This document shows, piece after piece, positions 1-9,444 of a stretch of 64,000 bases of DNA. The position numbers and the translations under genes were made by a program. The stretch is taken from the NCBI GenBank assembly GCA_029257405.1, contig JARIBO010000066.1, positions 1 through 64,000 of the forward strand. Reading direction: 5' to 3'. The DNA comes from Caryophanales bacterium. Its GTDB lineage: Bacteria > Bacillota > Bacilli > Bacillales > Amphibacillaceae. Under the pieces are notes generated by a model. That model did not search any database, was not told the origin of the DNA, and worked only from the letters and a program-made list of their open reading frames with translations. How positions within the stretch are numbered: the first letter of the stretch is position 1; each line of letters opens with the position of its first letter.

Positions 1-100
1 TTTTAATTGTCAAACAATTTAGTATACTTATCTTTCTAGTATTTATCTCTACATTATTTGTGATAAGATTATTTAAATTGAATTATTGGGAGGTTTTATA

Positions 101-1831
101 TTGAAACACATTTTATCTTATTTGAAACCTTATAAATTCTTTGTTATTATCGCTTATTTATTAACCTTTATTGAACTTATTATAGAATTATTACTTCCTT
201 TATTTTTAGGTAAAATGATTAATGATGGTGTGGTCAATCAAGATATGAATAATATTATTATGTGGGGATCGATTATGATTGGACTTTCTTTAATTGCTTT
301 TTCATCCGGTATTTTAAATTCTTTTTATGCATCCCATGCGAGTAATCATTTAGGTTTAGATATTAGAAATAAACTATTTGCAAAAATCCAATCTTTTTCA
401 TTCGCTATTTTAAATCAGTTTCCTACTTCATCGTTAATTACTCGATTTACAAATGATATTAGACAAGTGCAAAACACTGTCTTTATGGGACTTAGAATTA
501 TGATTCGTGCACCTTTAATGATTATTGGTAGTGTGATTATGGCATTAATTATTAATTTTAAACTTGCATCAGTTTTTTTAATTGTTGTACCGATTGCCGT
601 TTTGTTTGTGCTCTGGGTATATAAAAAAGGATCTGCTATGTTTGATACCGTTCAAAGAAAAACTGATTCAGTCAATTTAGTCATGCAAGAAAACTTAATG
701 AATATGCGCTTAATTAAAGCTTTTACAAGACATACTTTTGAACGAAGTCGTTTTTCTAAAGTAAATGAAGATTTATCTGCTTCGATGCGACGTGCTTACC
801 GGTTTATTGACGCTTCTATGCCTGCTTTATTATTTGTAATGAATTTAAGTCTTATTTTCATTATTTGGTTTGGTAGCGTACAAACGATTGTAGGAGATTC
901 AAATATTGGTGATGTGGTAGCAATTATTAACTATGCTTTACGTATTACAATGGCTATTTCAATGCTAACTTTTATTATTCTTTCATTTTCAAGAATGCAA
1001 GCTTCTTCTGAAAGATTAAATCAAGTCTTACTGATTGATAGCGACTTTCGTAATCATGAAAATATAGCAAACATTAATACGATTGAACATGGAAAAATTA
1101 ATTTTAATGATGTTTCTTTTATTTACCCGAAAACAAACTCTACTGTTTTAAAGAATATTACTTTTAGCATAAAGCCAAATGAACGCATTGCTTTTATGGG
1201 CGCGACAGGTTCTGGTAAAACGTCACTTTTCCAGCTTATTCCCCTCCTGTATAAGCCAACTAAAGGACATATTGAAATTGATGATATTTCGATAAACGAT
1301 TTTTCAATAAATGAACTTAGAGAAAGCATTGGTTACGTCCCACAAAATCCCCTGCTGTTTAGTGGATCGATTAGAAACAACTTAATTTGGGGTAAAGAAG
1401 ATGCAACAGATGATGAAATTATCCAAGCTTGTAAAGATGCTCAAATTCATGATTTAATTATGACTTTACCTGGCCAATACAATACTCACATTAGTCAACA
1501 AGGTGTGAATTTGTCAGGTGGTCAAAAACAACGTCTTTCTATTGCGCGTGCATTAGTTAGGAAACCTAAAATTTTAATGCTAGATGATTGTACGAGTGCA
1601 CTTGATTTAACAACTGAAACAAAACTATTTAATGCAATTGATAAAAATCCTTGTACAACTCTTTTAATTACACAAAAAATATCTACTGCAAAACGGTTTG
1701 ACAGGATTATATTAATTGATTATGGACACATCATTGCTAATGGTACTCATGAAGAATTACTTGAATCGTCTATCCTTTATCAACAGATTGTCGACTCTCA
1801 AGAAGGAGGCGGTCATAGTGTCTCTAACTAA
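101..1831 (+). CDS. ABC multidrug-type exporter half-transporter, degenerate-site subunit (BmrC/YheI-like)
   Basis: Half-size ABC exporter of 576 residues: an N-terminal membrane domain (about 1-310) followed by an ATPase domain. Walker A GATGSGKTS lies near residue 366 and the signature LSGGQ near 470. Walker B ends LMLDD, with Asp where the catalytic Glu normally sits (about 495), and the H-loop reads ITQK, with Gln instead of His. These two losses are the hallmark of the non-catalytic half of heterodimeric exporters such as BmrC of BmrCD. I start at the TTG at 101, eight bases after GGGAGG (88-93); the in-frame TTG at 86 precedes that site and is unlikely. The partner gene overlaps the 3' end by 14 bp, so translation is probably coupled. 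The substrate cannot be deduced. Confidence 0.9.
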   Translation: MKHILSYLKPYKFFVIIAYLLTFIELIIELLLPLFLGKMINDGVVNQDMNNIIMWGSIMIGLSLIAFSSGILNSFYASHASNHLGLDIRNKLFAKIQSFSFAILNQFPTSSLITRFTNDIRQVQNTVFMGLRIMIRAPLMIIGSVIMALIINFKLASVFLIVVPIAVLFVLWVYKKGSAMFDTVQRKTDSVNLVMQENLMNMRLIKAFTRHTFERSRFSKVNEDLSASMRRAYRFIDASMPALLFVMNLSLIFIIWFGSVQTIVGDSNIGDVVAIINYALRITMAISMLTFIILSFSRMQASSERLNQVLLIDSDFRNHENIANINTIEHGKINFNDVSFIYPKTNSTVLKNITFSIKPNERIAFMGATGSGKTSLFQLIPLLYKPTKGHIEIDDISINDFSINELRESIGYVPQNPLLFSGSIRNNLIWGKEDATDDEIIQACKDAQIHDLIMTLPGQYNTHISQQGVNLSGGQKQRLSIARALVRKPKILMLDDCTSALDLTTETKLFNAIDKNPCTTLLITQKISTAKRFDRIILIDYGHIIANGTHEELLESSILYQQIVDSQEGGGHSVSN

Positions 1832-3632
1832 AATAAAAGAACCTTTTCGAAACAAAAAAATTGATTTAGACGATTTAAATGTCGATAAAAAAAGAAAAGC
1901 TACTAAACCTTTTCTAACAATTAAAAGAATTTGGTCGTATCTTATCATAGAAAAATTAAAACTTTCACTCGTTATTTTAATGGTTATTATGAGTTCAGCA
2001 TTAAGTTTACTTGGTCCTTTTTTAATTGGTGTAACGATTGATGACTTTATCTCGACTAAAGAAAGTTCTGGTCTTTTGACACTACTTCTATTCCTAGGAC
2101 TTGTTTATTTCGGTCATTCAATTAGTGTATTTTTACAAAATTTTTGGATGGTAGGTATTGCCCAAAACACTATTTATGATTTACGTGAAAGCTTATTTGA
2201 ACATTTTCATGAATTACCAATTGCTTATTTTGATGAGAATCTGCATGGGGAGTTAATGAGTCGAGTAACCAACGATATTGATAATATTAATAATACACTG
2301 AATCAATCTGTGATTGAAATTTTCACGAGTGTACTTACACTCATTGGAACCCTTGCTGTTATGCTCTATCTCAGCCCACTACTAACTTTAATTACAATGT
2401 CGATTGTTCCTTTAATGATATTTGCAATGCGTTGGATCACATCACGCACTGGCCCGCTCTATAAACTCCAGCAAAAAAGACTTGGAATTGTTAACGGTTA
2501 TGTTGAAGAAGCAATTTCAGGACAACACGTTATTAAAACATTTTCTCAAGAAGAACGTGTAATTAGAGAGTTTTCAGAAAGAAATACTTCACTTAATCAT
2601 GCAAGCTTTTGGGCAATGTTATTTTCAGGATTTATTCCAAAAGTAATGAACTTACTTAATTTCTTAAGTTTTGGATTAATTGCTTTATTTGGAGGTATTC
2701 TTGCTATTAAAGGTCAGATTACAGTTGGTGTCATTGTTATATTCACTGAGTATGCACGGCAATTTACACGACCATTAAATGAGTTATCTAATCAATTTAA
2801 TATATTACTATCTGCTATTGCTGGTGCTGAAAGAGTATTTGATGTTTTGGATACACTTCCAGAAACAAAAGATGAAAAAAACGCCAAAGAACTGTCTAAA
2901 ATAAAAGGACATTTTGAATTTAAGGACGTTACTTTTGCGTATAAAAACACAAAGACTTTAAATCAACTTAATTTTTCAGTATTACCTGGTGAAACAATTG
3001 CTTTTGTTGGTCATACAGGAGCAGGTAAATCAACTATCTTCAATTTAATTTTACGCTTTTATAATTATCAATCAGGATCAATTACTTTAGATGGTATTGA
3101 ATTAAAAAACATTAAAAGAGCTAATTTAAGAACTCATATGTCTTTTGTCTTACAAGATTCATTTCTTTTTAGTGGTACAATCAAAGAAAACATCCGCTAT
3201 GGCCGTTTAAATGCAACTGATGACGAAGTGGTCGAAGCTGCTAAAAAAGCAAATGCACATGACTTTATTAGCCATTTAGAACAAGGCTATAATACTGTAC
3301 TCGATGACTCTGGGAGTGGGATTAGCCAAGGACAAAAACAACTTCTCACAATCGCTCGAGCATTTATCGCTGAACCGACAATTTTATTATTAGATGAAGC
3401 AACAAGTAATATTGATACGATTACAGAAATTAAAATTAGCGAAGCTTTGCACACTTTAATGATTAACCGGACAAGCTTTGTAATTGCTCACCGCTTAAAT
3501 ACAATTAGAAATGCAGATAAAATAATTTATTTATCACAAGGTGAAATAATTGAAGTGGGAAGTCATGAAGATTTAATGAAGTTACGTGGTGAGTATTATC
3601 AGCTTTACGCAAATCCATTAACTACTCATTAA
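1818..3632 (+). CDS. ABC multidrug-type exporter half-transporter, catalytic-site subunit (BmrD/YheH-like)
   Basis: Second half of the heterodimeric exporter, 604 residues: membrane domain up to about residue 340, then an ATPase domain. Walker A GHTGAGKST is near 397, Walker B LLLDEATSN carries the catalytic Glu, and the H-loop His is present in VIAHRL (about 556). The signature is ISQGQ rather than LSGGQ. In the dimer this gives one complete site (these Walker motifs with the partner's LSGGQ) and one degenerate site. The GTG start at 1818 lies eight bases after AAGGAGG (1803-1809), inside the end of the upstream gene; an ATG reading upstream (1716) would overlap far more and has no ribosome binding site. 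Substrate unknown; drugs, lipids or peptides are possible. Confidence 0.9.
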   Translation: MSLTKIKEPFRNKKIDLDDLNVDKKRKATKPFLTIKRIWSYLIIEKLKLSLVILMVIMSSALSLLGPFLIGVTIDDFISTKESSGLLTLLLFLGLVYFGHSISVFLQNFWMVGIAQNTIYDLRESLFEHFHELPIAYFDENLHGELMSRVTNDIDNINNTLNQSVIEIFTSVLTLIGTLAVMLYLSPLLTLITMSIVPLMIFAMRWITSRTGPLYKLQQKRLGIVNGYVEEAISGQHVIKTFSQEERVIREFSERNTSLNHASFWAMLFSGFIPKVMNLLNFLSFGLIALFGGILAIKGQITVGVIVIFTEYARQFTRPLNELSNQFNILLSAIAGAERVFDVLDTLPETKDEKNAKELSKIKGHFEFKDVTFAYKNTKTLNQLNFSVLPGETIAFVGHTGAGKSTIFNLILRFYNYQSGSITLDGIELKNIKRANLRTHMSFVLQDSFLFSGTIKENIRYGRLNATDDEVVEAAKKANAHDFISHLEQGYNTVLDDSGSGISQGQKQLLTIARAFIAEPTILLLDEATSNIDTITEIKISEALHTLMINRTSFVIAHRLNTIRNADKIIYLSQGEIIEVGSHEDLMKLRGEYYQLYANPLTTH

Positions 3633-3712
3633 AGCTAATTAGTCAATTTTAACTCTATTTTATGATAGGATAAAACACATAGGAGGCGATTACCATCGCA
3701 CGCAATGGAATT

Positions 3713-4420
3713 ATGTTTGAAAAAGAAATTAAAAGCAAATATTTAAATGAAACACTTTCACTAAAGTTTTATCAACCTAAAGAGTTGGAGTCAATATATG
3801 AAACAAATGTCTGTATTATGCAAGATGGCAATGATTATTATAACTTAGGTAGAGTAGCTACGTTAAGCGACTCTTTGCATGAGGATTTTTCAATTACAAA
3901 TACTATTTTTGTCGGTATTCATTATATTGATCGATTTGACCGAAGAGAAAAATACCATCCTGACGGAAAAGAACACGATGATTATAAAAAGTTTCTTGTG
4001 AACGAAGTTGTTCCGTTAATTAGCGAGCAACTTCCGATTAACCCACTTGGTGAAAAATGGACGTTAATGGGCGATTCACTTGCGGGAACTTTAGCTTTTT
4101 TAATAGCTGCTGAAAATCAAGATTTATTCGATAATGTTATTATGCAATCTCCTTTAGTCAATGAGACAGTTATTCAAATTGCGAATCAGTTAGATGATAA
4201 TCCTGATTTAGAAATTTATCATACAATTGGCTTAAAAGAAACAGAGGTTGGTACAACTGTTGATGGCAAGATTGATTTTGTAACACCAAATAAAGCATTG
4301 CATAAAATTTTAAAAAATAAAAATTTAACCTATCATTATCATGAATTACCTGATGGGATTCATACGTGGAAGTTTTGGCAAAAAGATTTACCACGCGCTT
4401 TAAATACAATTTTTAATTAA
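3713..4420 (+). CDS. yjcH: Esterase of the Fes/PF00756 alpha-beta hydrolase family (YjcH-like)
   Basis: Predicted serine esterase of the alpha/beta-hydrolase fold. The nucleophile elbow GDSLAG places Ser near residue 122, and the catalytic His is likely H217 in DGIHTWKFW. It sits directly before yjcG and yjcF, the same three genes that are clustered in Bacillus subtilis, which supports the YjcH assignment; its natural substrate is not known. The start is problematic: the first ATG (3713) is 26 bases after the only good ribosome binding site (AGGAGG, 3681-3686), whereas an in-frame ATC at 3695 sits at the ideal distance of 8 bases and would add six residues (MARNGI). I give the ATG coordinate, but think the AUC start is likely. 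Confidence 0.82.
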   Translation: MFEKEIKSKYLNETLSLKFYQPKELESIYETNVCIMQDGNDYYNLGRVATLSDSLHEDFSITNTIFVGIHYIDRFDRREKYHPDGKEHDDYKKFLVNEVVPLISEQLPINPLGEKWTLMGDSLAGTLAFLIAAENQDLFDNVIMQSPLVNETVIQIANQLDDNPDLEIYHTIGLKETEVGTTVDGKIDFVTPNKALHKILKNKNLTYHYHELPDGIHTWKFWQKDLPRALNTIFN

Positions 4421-4493
4421 TAAAACAAACTATATAATCTGTTTATTTTTTGTTATACTTTAATTATTCAGTAGTTTAGAGGAGGATTTTTAA

Positions 4494-5003
4494 ATGAAAT
4501 GTGGTATTGTTATTTATCTATCAAAAGCTCTACAAGATGAAATAAATAGTCTTAGAAAAAGATACGATCCAGAATATGCATTAATTAAACCTCATATCAC
4601 TTTAAAAACACGGTTTGATATAGATGATAATTTACTTTTACATTTAATAGATGAATTAAATGAAATAACTAAAGATACGAAACCTTTTGATATAAATATT
4701 AAAAAAGTCAGTACTTTTCAACCTGTTTCTAATAAAATTTATTTTAAAATTGAACCTAATGAAAGTTTAGAAACATTACATGCTAAATTATATGAAGGTA
4801 TCCTTCCAAAAGAAAAATTCTCAACTTTCGTTCCACATATAACAATTGCTCAAGACTTAAACACAGATGAGTTCGCAGACATTTATACCATGCTTAGTAT
4901 GAAAGATTACAATTATACTGATAAAATAGATAGCTTACAAATTACTTATGAGTTAGACGATGGCACATGGGATATTTATAAAAACTTTAACTTCGGAGGT
5001 TAA
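4494..5003 (+). CDS. yjcG: 2'-5' RNA ligase/phosphoesterase family protein YjcG
   Basis: Member of the 2H phosphoesterase superfamily. The two H-x-T motifs that define the active site are visible as PHITLKTRF near residue 34 and PHITIAQDL near residue 114. The 169-residue length matches Bacillus YjcG (about 171). 2H enzymes act on 2',5'- or cyclic-phosphate ends of RNA or nucleotides, but the physiological substrate of YjcG is not established. A GAGGAGG site precedes the ATG. The next gene begins 2 bases after the stop and its ribosome binding site lies in the last codons of this gene, so yjcG and yjcF should be translated together. Confidence 0.9.
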   Translation: MKCGIVIYLSKALQDEINSLRKRYDPEYALIKPHITLKTRFDIDDNLLLHLIDELNEITKDTKPFDINIKKVSTFQPVSNKIYFKIEPNESLETLHAKLYEGILPKEKFSTFVPHITIAQDLNTDEFADIYTMLSMKDYNYTDKIDSLQITYELDDGTWDIYKNFNFGG

Positions 5004-5005
5004 AT

Positions 5006-5434
5006 ATGATTGTTAAATTAGTAGAAAATGAAATTGAGAAAAAACACGTATTTGAAATCAGACGTTTAGTCTTCGTTAATGAACAAAAAGTGCCTCTTGA
5101 AGAAGAAATAGATATCTATGATAAAAGCGATGCTGTGCTTCATTTACTTGGTATACATAATGAGTTGCCTGTTGCAGCAAGTCGCATTCGATTTGAAGAT
5201 AACTATGCAAAGTTAGAGCGAATTGCCGTTTTAAAAGAAGCACGAGGGAAATATTATGGTCTAGAAATGGTAGGTGCTATGGAAAATGTGATTTTAGATC
5301 ACAAATACAAAAAGATTGTTTTAAATTCCCAGGAATATGCAATAGATTTTTATAAAAAGCTAGGTTATCAAACGGACTCTGACGTATTTATGGATGCAGG
5401 CATTCCTCATGTCAGAATGATAAAAAACATATAA
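5006..5434 (+). CDS. yjcF: GNAT-family N-acetyltransferase YjcF
   Basis: Small GCN5-related acetyltransferase of 142 residues. The central part shows the acetyl-CoA binding region (around ARGKYYGLEMVGAME) followed by the typical C-terminal strand-helix ending in YKKLGYQTDSDVF. The acceptor is unknown. It closes the yjcH-yjcG-yjcF cluster; the GGAGG for its ATG lies inside the yjcG stop region, indicating coupling. A strong bidirectional terminator follows immediately. Confidence 0.88.
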   Translation: MIVKLVENEIEKKHVFEIRRLVFVNEQKVPLEEEIDIYDKSDAVLHLLGIHNELPVAASRIRFEDNYAKLERIAVLKEARGKYYGLEMVGAMENVILDHKYKKIVLNSQEYAIDFYKKLGYQTDSDVFMDAGIPHVRMIKNI

Positions 5435-5475
5435 AAAAACTAACTTAAGCAAATGCTTGAAGTTAGTTTTTTTTA
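5433..5475. terminator. Bidirectional rho-independent terminator between yjcF and mgtE
   Basis: Inverted repeat AAAACTAACTT ... AAGTTAGTTTT with an inner AAGC/GCTT extension, flanked by A and T runs, so it can end transcription of yjcF (plus) and mgtE (minus). Confidence 0.85.
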
Positions 5476-6825
5476 TAATAATAAGGCCATAAAAGTTGTT
5501 GCAAGTCCAAAGTATATTAAAACAGATGTAATATCATTTAATGTCGTTATAAAAGGCCCTGAGGCAACAGCTGGATCAATACTCAGCTTTTCCATTAATA
5601 AAGGTATAAGTGCTCCAGACAAAGTCGCGACAATTAATGTGAAAAATATTGCCACACCTACCAGTGCGCCTAAATAAAAATTACCCTTCCAAACTGTAAT
5701 TAAAAGTGTAATTAAAATAGCAATCGTTATCCCAATCAACAAACCCGTGGTTGCTTCTTTGATGATTAGAACTATTTTACTACCTTTACCATATTCACCT
5801 GTTGCAATACCACGAACTGCTACGGCAAGTGATTGTGTACCAGCATTACCAGCCATTCCTGCAATAAGGGGAATAAATATAGCTACAATTGGTACTTTTT
5901 CTAACGTATCTTCAAAACTTCCAATTAAACTTGCTGTTATAATTCCTAAAAACATTAAGATGATTAACCATGGAAGACGCTTTTTTGCAGATGTCATGGG
6001 CATCGAGTCAGGACTATCTATTTCAGATATAGCTGCTAATTTAGAATAATCTTCATGTGCTTCTGCATCCATAACATCTAAAATATCATCGACGGTAATA
6101 ATTCCTAATAAATGATTTTGAAAATCAACAACTGGTAATGCTAAGAAGTCATAATCTCGAATCATTTGGGCAATTTCTTCTTGGTCTCTTCCTGCAGAAA
6201 CTGCTACTACATTTTCACTCATAATATCATTAATTAGTTCATCTGGTTCGGCAATAATTAAAGTCCTTAAAGAAACGACTCCAACTAAGCGCTTGTTATC
6301 ATCCAATACATAAGTATAATATATCGTTTCAGCATCAAGTGCTTCTTTTTTCATTTGTTTAAATGTTTCTTCTACAGTTTGATGTCTGAAAACAGAAACA
6401 TATTCTGTAGTCATAATACTTCCAGCAGTTTTATCTTCGTAATGAAGTAGCGTTTTAATTTCAGTTACTGTCTCTTCATCCATAATCGCTAAAAAACTTG
6501 CAATCTCATCACGCTCTAGTTCTTGTAAGATATCAACAGCATCATCATAAGGCATTTCTGAAAATACCATTGTTGCAAACTGTGGATCCATTTCTGTAAT
6601 AAAAAGTTCTGTATCTTCTAAATCTATGTTTTGTATAATATCAGAGACTTCTCGTGGTGATAAGTAACTGTAGATTCTTAGACGTATTTGTTCTGTTTGT
6701 TCTTTGAAAAAAACTGCTTGATCATAAGGTAATAAATCTAAGAATTCATTTCGAAAAGCTTCTATATCTTCTTCGTTTAATAACCTCATCAATTCTTTTC
6801 TATGCAATTCTCTTGTTTGTGTCAC
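5473..6825 (-). CDS. mgtE: Magnesium transporter MgtE
   Basis: Mg2+ channel/transporter of about 450 residues, acting as a membrane homodimer. Domains in order: cytoplasmic N domain (about 1-120), two CBS domains that sense Mg2+ (about 125-250), and five transmembrane helices. The pore signature GMAGNAGTQS is present, as is the NDITS segment near the C-terminus that holds the conserved selectivity Asp. I choose the GTG at 6825, five to six bases after GGAAGGTGA; a GTG nine bases upstream lies inside that ribosome binding site. It is the last gene of nadK-rluA-mgtE, the same order as in staphylococci. The 55-base gap upstream leaves no room for an M-box riboswitch, so control is probably post-translational through the CBS domains. 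Confidence 0.93.
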   Translation of the reverse strand: MTQTRELHRKELMRLLNEEDIEAFRNEFLDLLPYDQAVFFKEQTEQIRLRIYSYLSPREVSDIIQNIDLEDTELFITEMDPQFATMVFSEMPYDDAVDILQELERDEIASFLAIMDEETVTEIKTLLHYEDKTAGSIMTTEYVSVFRHQTVEETFKQMKKEALDAETIYYTYVLDDNKRLVGVVSLRTLIIAEPDELINDIMSENVVAVSAGRDQEEIAQMIRDYDFLALPVVDFQNHLLGIITVDDILDVMDAEAHEDYSKLAAISEIDSPDSMPMTSAKKRLPWLIILMFLGIITASLIGSFEDTLEKVPIVAIFIPLIAGMAGNAGTQSLAVAVRGIATGEYGKGSKIVLIIKEATTGLLIGITIAILITLLITVWKGNFYLGALVGVAIFFTLIVATLSGALIPLLMEKLSIDPAVASGPFITTLNDITSVLIYFGLATTFMALLL

Positions 6826-6889
6826 TGATATCACCTTCCGAAGTAAATCGTTTTAAATTATCTCTTGATTACTGTTTAAGACTAACAAA

Positions 6890-7822
6890 TCAAGATTTTT
6901 TGTCAAATAATTTCAGTAAATCTTTAGGTAATGACGCGTGCAAATGAAGTTTTTTTTGCGTAATTGGATGAGTAAACTCTAATTTTTCAGAGTGAAGGGC
7001 TTGTCTTTTTATATAATTAGATTTCATTCCATATAAATCATCCCCAACTAAAGGATGTCCTAAATAAGCAAAATGCACTCTAATTTGATGGGTTCTACCT
7101 GTTTCTAAATTGATTTGTACATAGGAATAATCGTCATATTCTTTTATAACCTCATAGTGAGTAATTGCTTTATCACCAAGTTTTGTTACTTCCCTTTCAA
7201 TTATTGAATGTGAACTCCGGCCAATTGGTGCATCAATAGTCGATTTTTTTTCATTTAATTTACCTGTAATAAACCCTGTATATTTTCGGGTGATTTTACC
7301 TTGCATTTGTAACTGTGCGAGTAAGGAATGAGCATATTGATGCTTAGCTACTAGGACAAGGCCCGATGTGTCTCGGTCAAGTCTTGTTACAATGTGGACA
7401 GTGTAAGGTAAGTTATTTACTTTATAATAATAAAGTATAGCATTTGAAAGTGAATTCTCACGTTGATTAACAGAAGGGACTGTCACTTGCCCTGCTTTTT
7501 TATTAAATACAATCAAATGATCATCTTCATAAATAATATCTAATGGAAGCTTAGTTGCTTTTAATGACGTATTTATAGCTTCGTTTGGAAACCTAATAGT
7601 GATTTGATCATGTTCTTTAACTTGGTATCTGACTGTTCTGTGTTTACCATTCACACTTAATAAAGCGTCTGCTGACTTAGCTAATTTTATTAAACGGCTA
7701 GAAAAATTTACATTCTCTTTTAAATAGTCAGCTAATGTTTTTTTATCTGATAGACCATTGATTGTCCACGACATCGTCTGACCACTTATTTTAAAGTTTT
7801 TTAATTCTTTTAAAAGTTTCAT
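6890..7822 (-). CDS. RluA/RluD-family pseudouridine synthase
   Basis: Converts specific uridines in RNA, probably rRNA, to pseudouridine. The catalytic signature VTRLDRDTSGLVLVAK holds the active-site Asp, and the second family block GRTHQIRVH followed by GHPLVGDDLYG is intact. Length is 310 residues from the ATG at 7822, three bases after the nadK stop; a second ATG at 7774 gives 294 residues, closer to Bacillus YjbO, so the N-terminus is uncertain. The N-terminal region is a divergent S4-like part. Middle gene of the nadK-mgtE operon. Which uridine it modifies cannot be told from the sequence. Confidence 0.9.
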   Translation of the reverse strand: MKLLKELKNFKISGQTMSWTINGLSDKKTLADYLKENVNFSSRLIKLAKSADALLSVNGKHRTVRYQVKEHDQITIRFPNEAINTSLKATKLPLDIIYEDDHLIVFNKKAGQVTVPSVNQRENSLSNAILYYYKVNNLPYTVHIVTRLDRDTSGLVLVAKHQYAHSLLAQLQMQGKITRKYTGFITGKLNEKKSTIDAPIGRSSHSIIEREVTKLGDKAITHYEVIKEYDDYSYVQINLETGRTHQIRVHFAYLGHPLVGDDLYGMKSNYIKRQALHSEKLEFTHPITQKKLHLHASLPKDLLKLFDKKS

Positions 7823-7825
7823 CTA

Positions 7826-8641
7826 TTAACCTTGAGGTTTAACTTCTGAAACAAATGAATCACGTACACGATTCCAAAATGGAAACGGACGATACCTGAC
7901 AAAACGAACGCGTTCTTTTGCAACTCGACATTGAATAGACTTTACATTAGAATACGTTTCTGTCGTGTGATCAATCGCAATTAAAAAGCTTTTATTTTCA
8001 TCGTGTAGTGGGCTAAGTAAACATGTATGGTGCTTAGGTAAGATAAGTGGTGATCCAATTGTTCTAAAGACTCGATTATTAATTGAAGCAATTTCAGTCA
8101 TTTGAATAGCTTCTAATGATGGATGAATAATTCCTCCACCTAATGCTTTATTATAAGCCGTACTTCCTGATGGCGTTGAAATACATAAACCATCACCACG
8201 AAATGTTTCAAAGTGTTCTCCTCTGATTTGTACATCAAATACAACAGAGCCTTCTGCTGTTTTAATTGTCGCTTCATTTAAAGCTAATATTCGAGTTGAT
8301 TTTTCACCGGTATTTAATCTAATTGTCACTTCAAGCAAAGGATATTCTACGATTTGAAAAGGTGTTTTTGCTATTTCTATAACCAATCGTTCAACCTCAT
8401 CAGGTGTCCAATCAGCATAGAAACCTAAATGACCTGTATGTACACCAATAAAAGCTGTTGTATCTACTCGATGAACATATCTTCTAAATGCTTCTAAAAA
8501 AGTACCATCTCCACCAATCGAAATAACTAATTCTGGTTCTTTTTTATCATATATTAAATCAAATTCAGTTAAGTATTGCTTCATTGTTTGTTTTATATTA
8601 TTGGAGCGTTCATCACCGCGAGATACAATTGCAAATTTCAT
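7826..8641 (-). CDS. nadK: NAD kinase
   Basis: Phosphorylates NAD+ to NADP+ using ATP or polyphosphate. The GGDGT motif (Asp near residue 45), the NEATIK block and the [13 protein letters not shown] block are all intact. Length is 271 residues, close to staphylococcal PpnK (269). The start is the ATG at 8641, eight bases after AGGAGGT; an upstream in-frame start would sit over that ribosome binding site. It is the first gene here of nadK-rluA-mgtE. In B. subtilis and S. aureus the small alarmone synthetase gene relQ normally lies immediately upstream, but here only about 150 bases separate nadK from the divergent yjbK. Confidence 0.95.
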   Translation of the reverse strand: MKFAIVSRGDERSNNIKQTMKQYLTEFDLIYDKKEPELVISIGGDGTFLEAFRRYVHRVDTTAFIGVHTGHLGFYADWTPDEVERLVIEIAKTPFQIVEYPLLEVTIRLNTGEKSTRILALNEATIKTAEGSVVFDVQIRGEHFETFRGDGLCISTPSGSTAYNKALGGGIIHPSLEAIQMTEIASINNRVFRTIGSPLILPKHHTCLLSPLHDENKSFLIAIDHTTETYSNVKSIQCRVAKERVRFVRYRPFPFWNRVRDSFVSEVKPQG

Positions 8642-8794
8642 AACTAAAGACCTCCTCAACTTATTTAATTACTCTTATATGTTTTTATTTTCTACTTCTA
8701 TTTTACCATACTATTTTAAAATGAATAATCTTTGCATCTTTTACTTACTTTAGCGATAATTATGTTACCATCGCCATATTTAGGAGGCCTACAA

Positions 8795-9361
8795 ATGAAT
8801 CAAGAAATAGAAATTGAATATAAAGTATTATTAAGTAAAGAAAAGTTTAAGCAGCTGTTAAGCTCACTTAACTTTCCGCAAGAACCTTTTACTCAAACAA
8901 ATTACTATTTTGAAACACCTGATTTAACATTAAAACACAATCACTCTGCGTTAAGAATTAGAAAAAAAGATTCAAGCTATGTAGTTACTTTAAAAGAACC
9001 TCATCCAAAAGGCATTTTAGAAACACATGATATCATTTCAAAAGAGATATTCCAAGATGCAATTAATAATAATAAATTAATAGCTCCAAATTGTATTAAA
9101 CAACTGAAAAAAATCAATATTTCTATTGATGAGATAAGGTATATTGGTTTTTTAACAACTGAAAGATATGAATTTACAGAAAATGGTTTGATTTATGTTT
9201 TAGATAAGAGCTTTTATAATCAAATAATTGATTATGAATTGGAAATAGAAGCACCTTCAAAACGCATTGGATTAAACAGATTCAATGAACTTATTGCTAT
9301 TTTTAATATTGAAGAAGTACCACCTGTCACTAAAATTGAACGATTTTTTAATACATTATAG
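8795..9361 (+). CDS. yjbK: CYTH-domain protein YjbK (triphosphate-tunnel metalloenzyme family)
   Basis: CYTH fold protein of 188 residues. The defining ExExK motif occurs at residues 6-10 (EIEYK), and basic and acidic residues typical of the triphosphate tunnel recur (LRIRKK, TLKEPH, YELEIEAP). CYTH proteins bind or hydrolyse triphosphorylated substrates such as inorganic triphosphate or thiamine triphosphate; the specific reaction here is unknown. The start is the ATG at 8795 behind TAGGAGG. It lies with yjbI and yjbH/spxH as in Bacillus and Staphylococcus. Confidence 0.87.
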   Translation: MNQEIEIEYKVLLSKEKFKQLLSSLNFPQEPFTQTNYYFETPDLTLKHNHSALRIRKKDSSYVVTLKEPHPKGILETHDIISKEIFQDAINNNKLIAPNCIKQLKKINISIDEIRYIGFLTTERYEFTENGLIYVLDKSFYNQIIDYELEIEAPSKRIGLNRFNELIAIFNIEEVPPVTKIERFFNTL

Positions 9362-9375
9362 TGCATTATTTTTGA

Positions 9376-9403
9376 TTGACTATATAACTGTTGCTACAAT
9401 AAT
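9376..9403 (+). promoter_or_regulatory. Probable SigA promoter of yjbI
   Basis: TTGACT (9376-9381), 16-base spacer, AATAAT (9398-9403), about 40 bases upstream of the yjbI start codon. Confidence 0.6.
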
Positions 9404-9444
9404 ATATAATTAATATTTCTATAATACACATAAGGAGTCATTAT

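Noticed and set aside
6835..6889. M-box (ykoK) riboswitch for mgtE
   Set aside because: The gap is only about 55 bases and lacks the conserved blocks.
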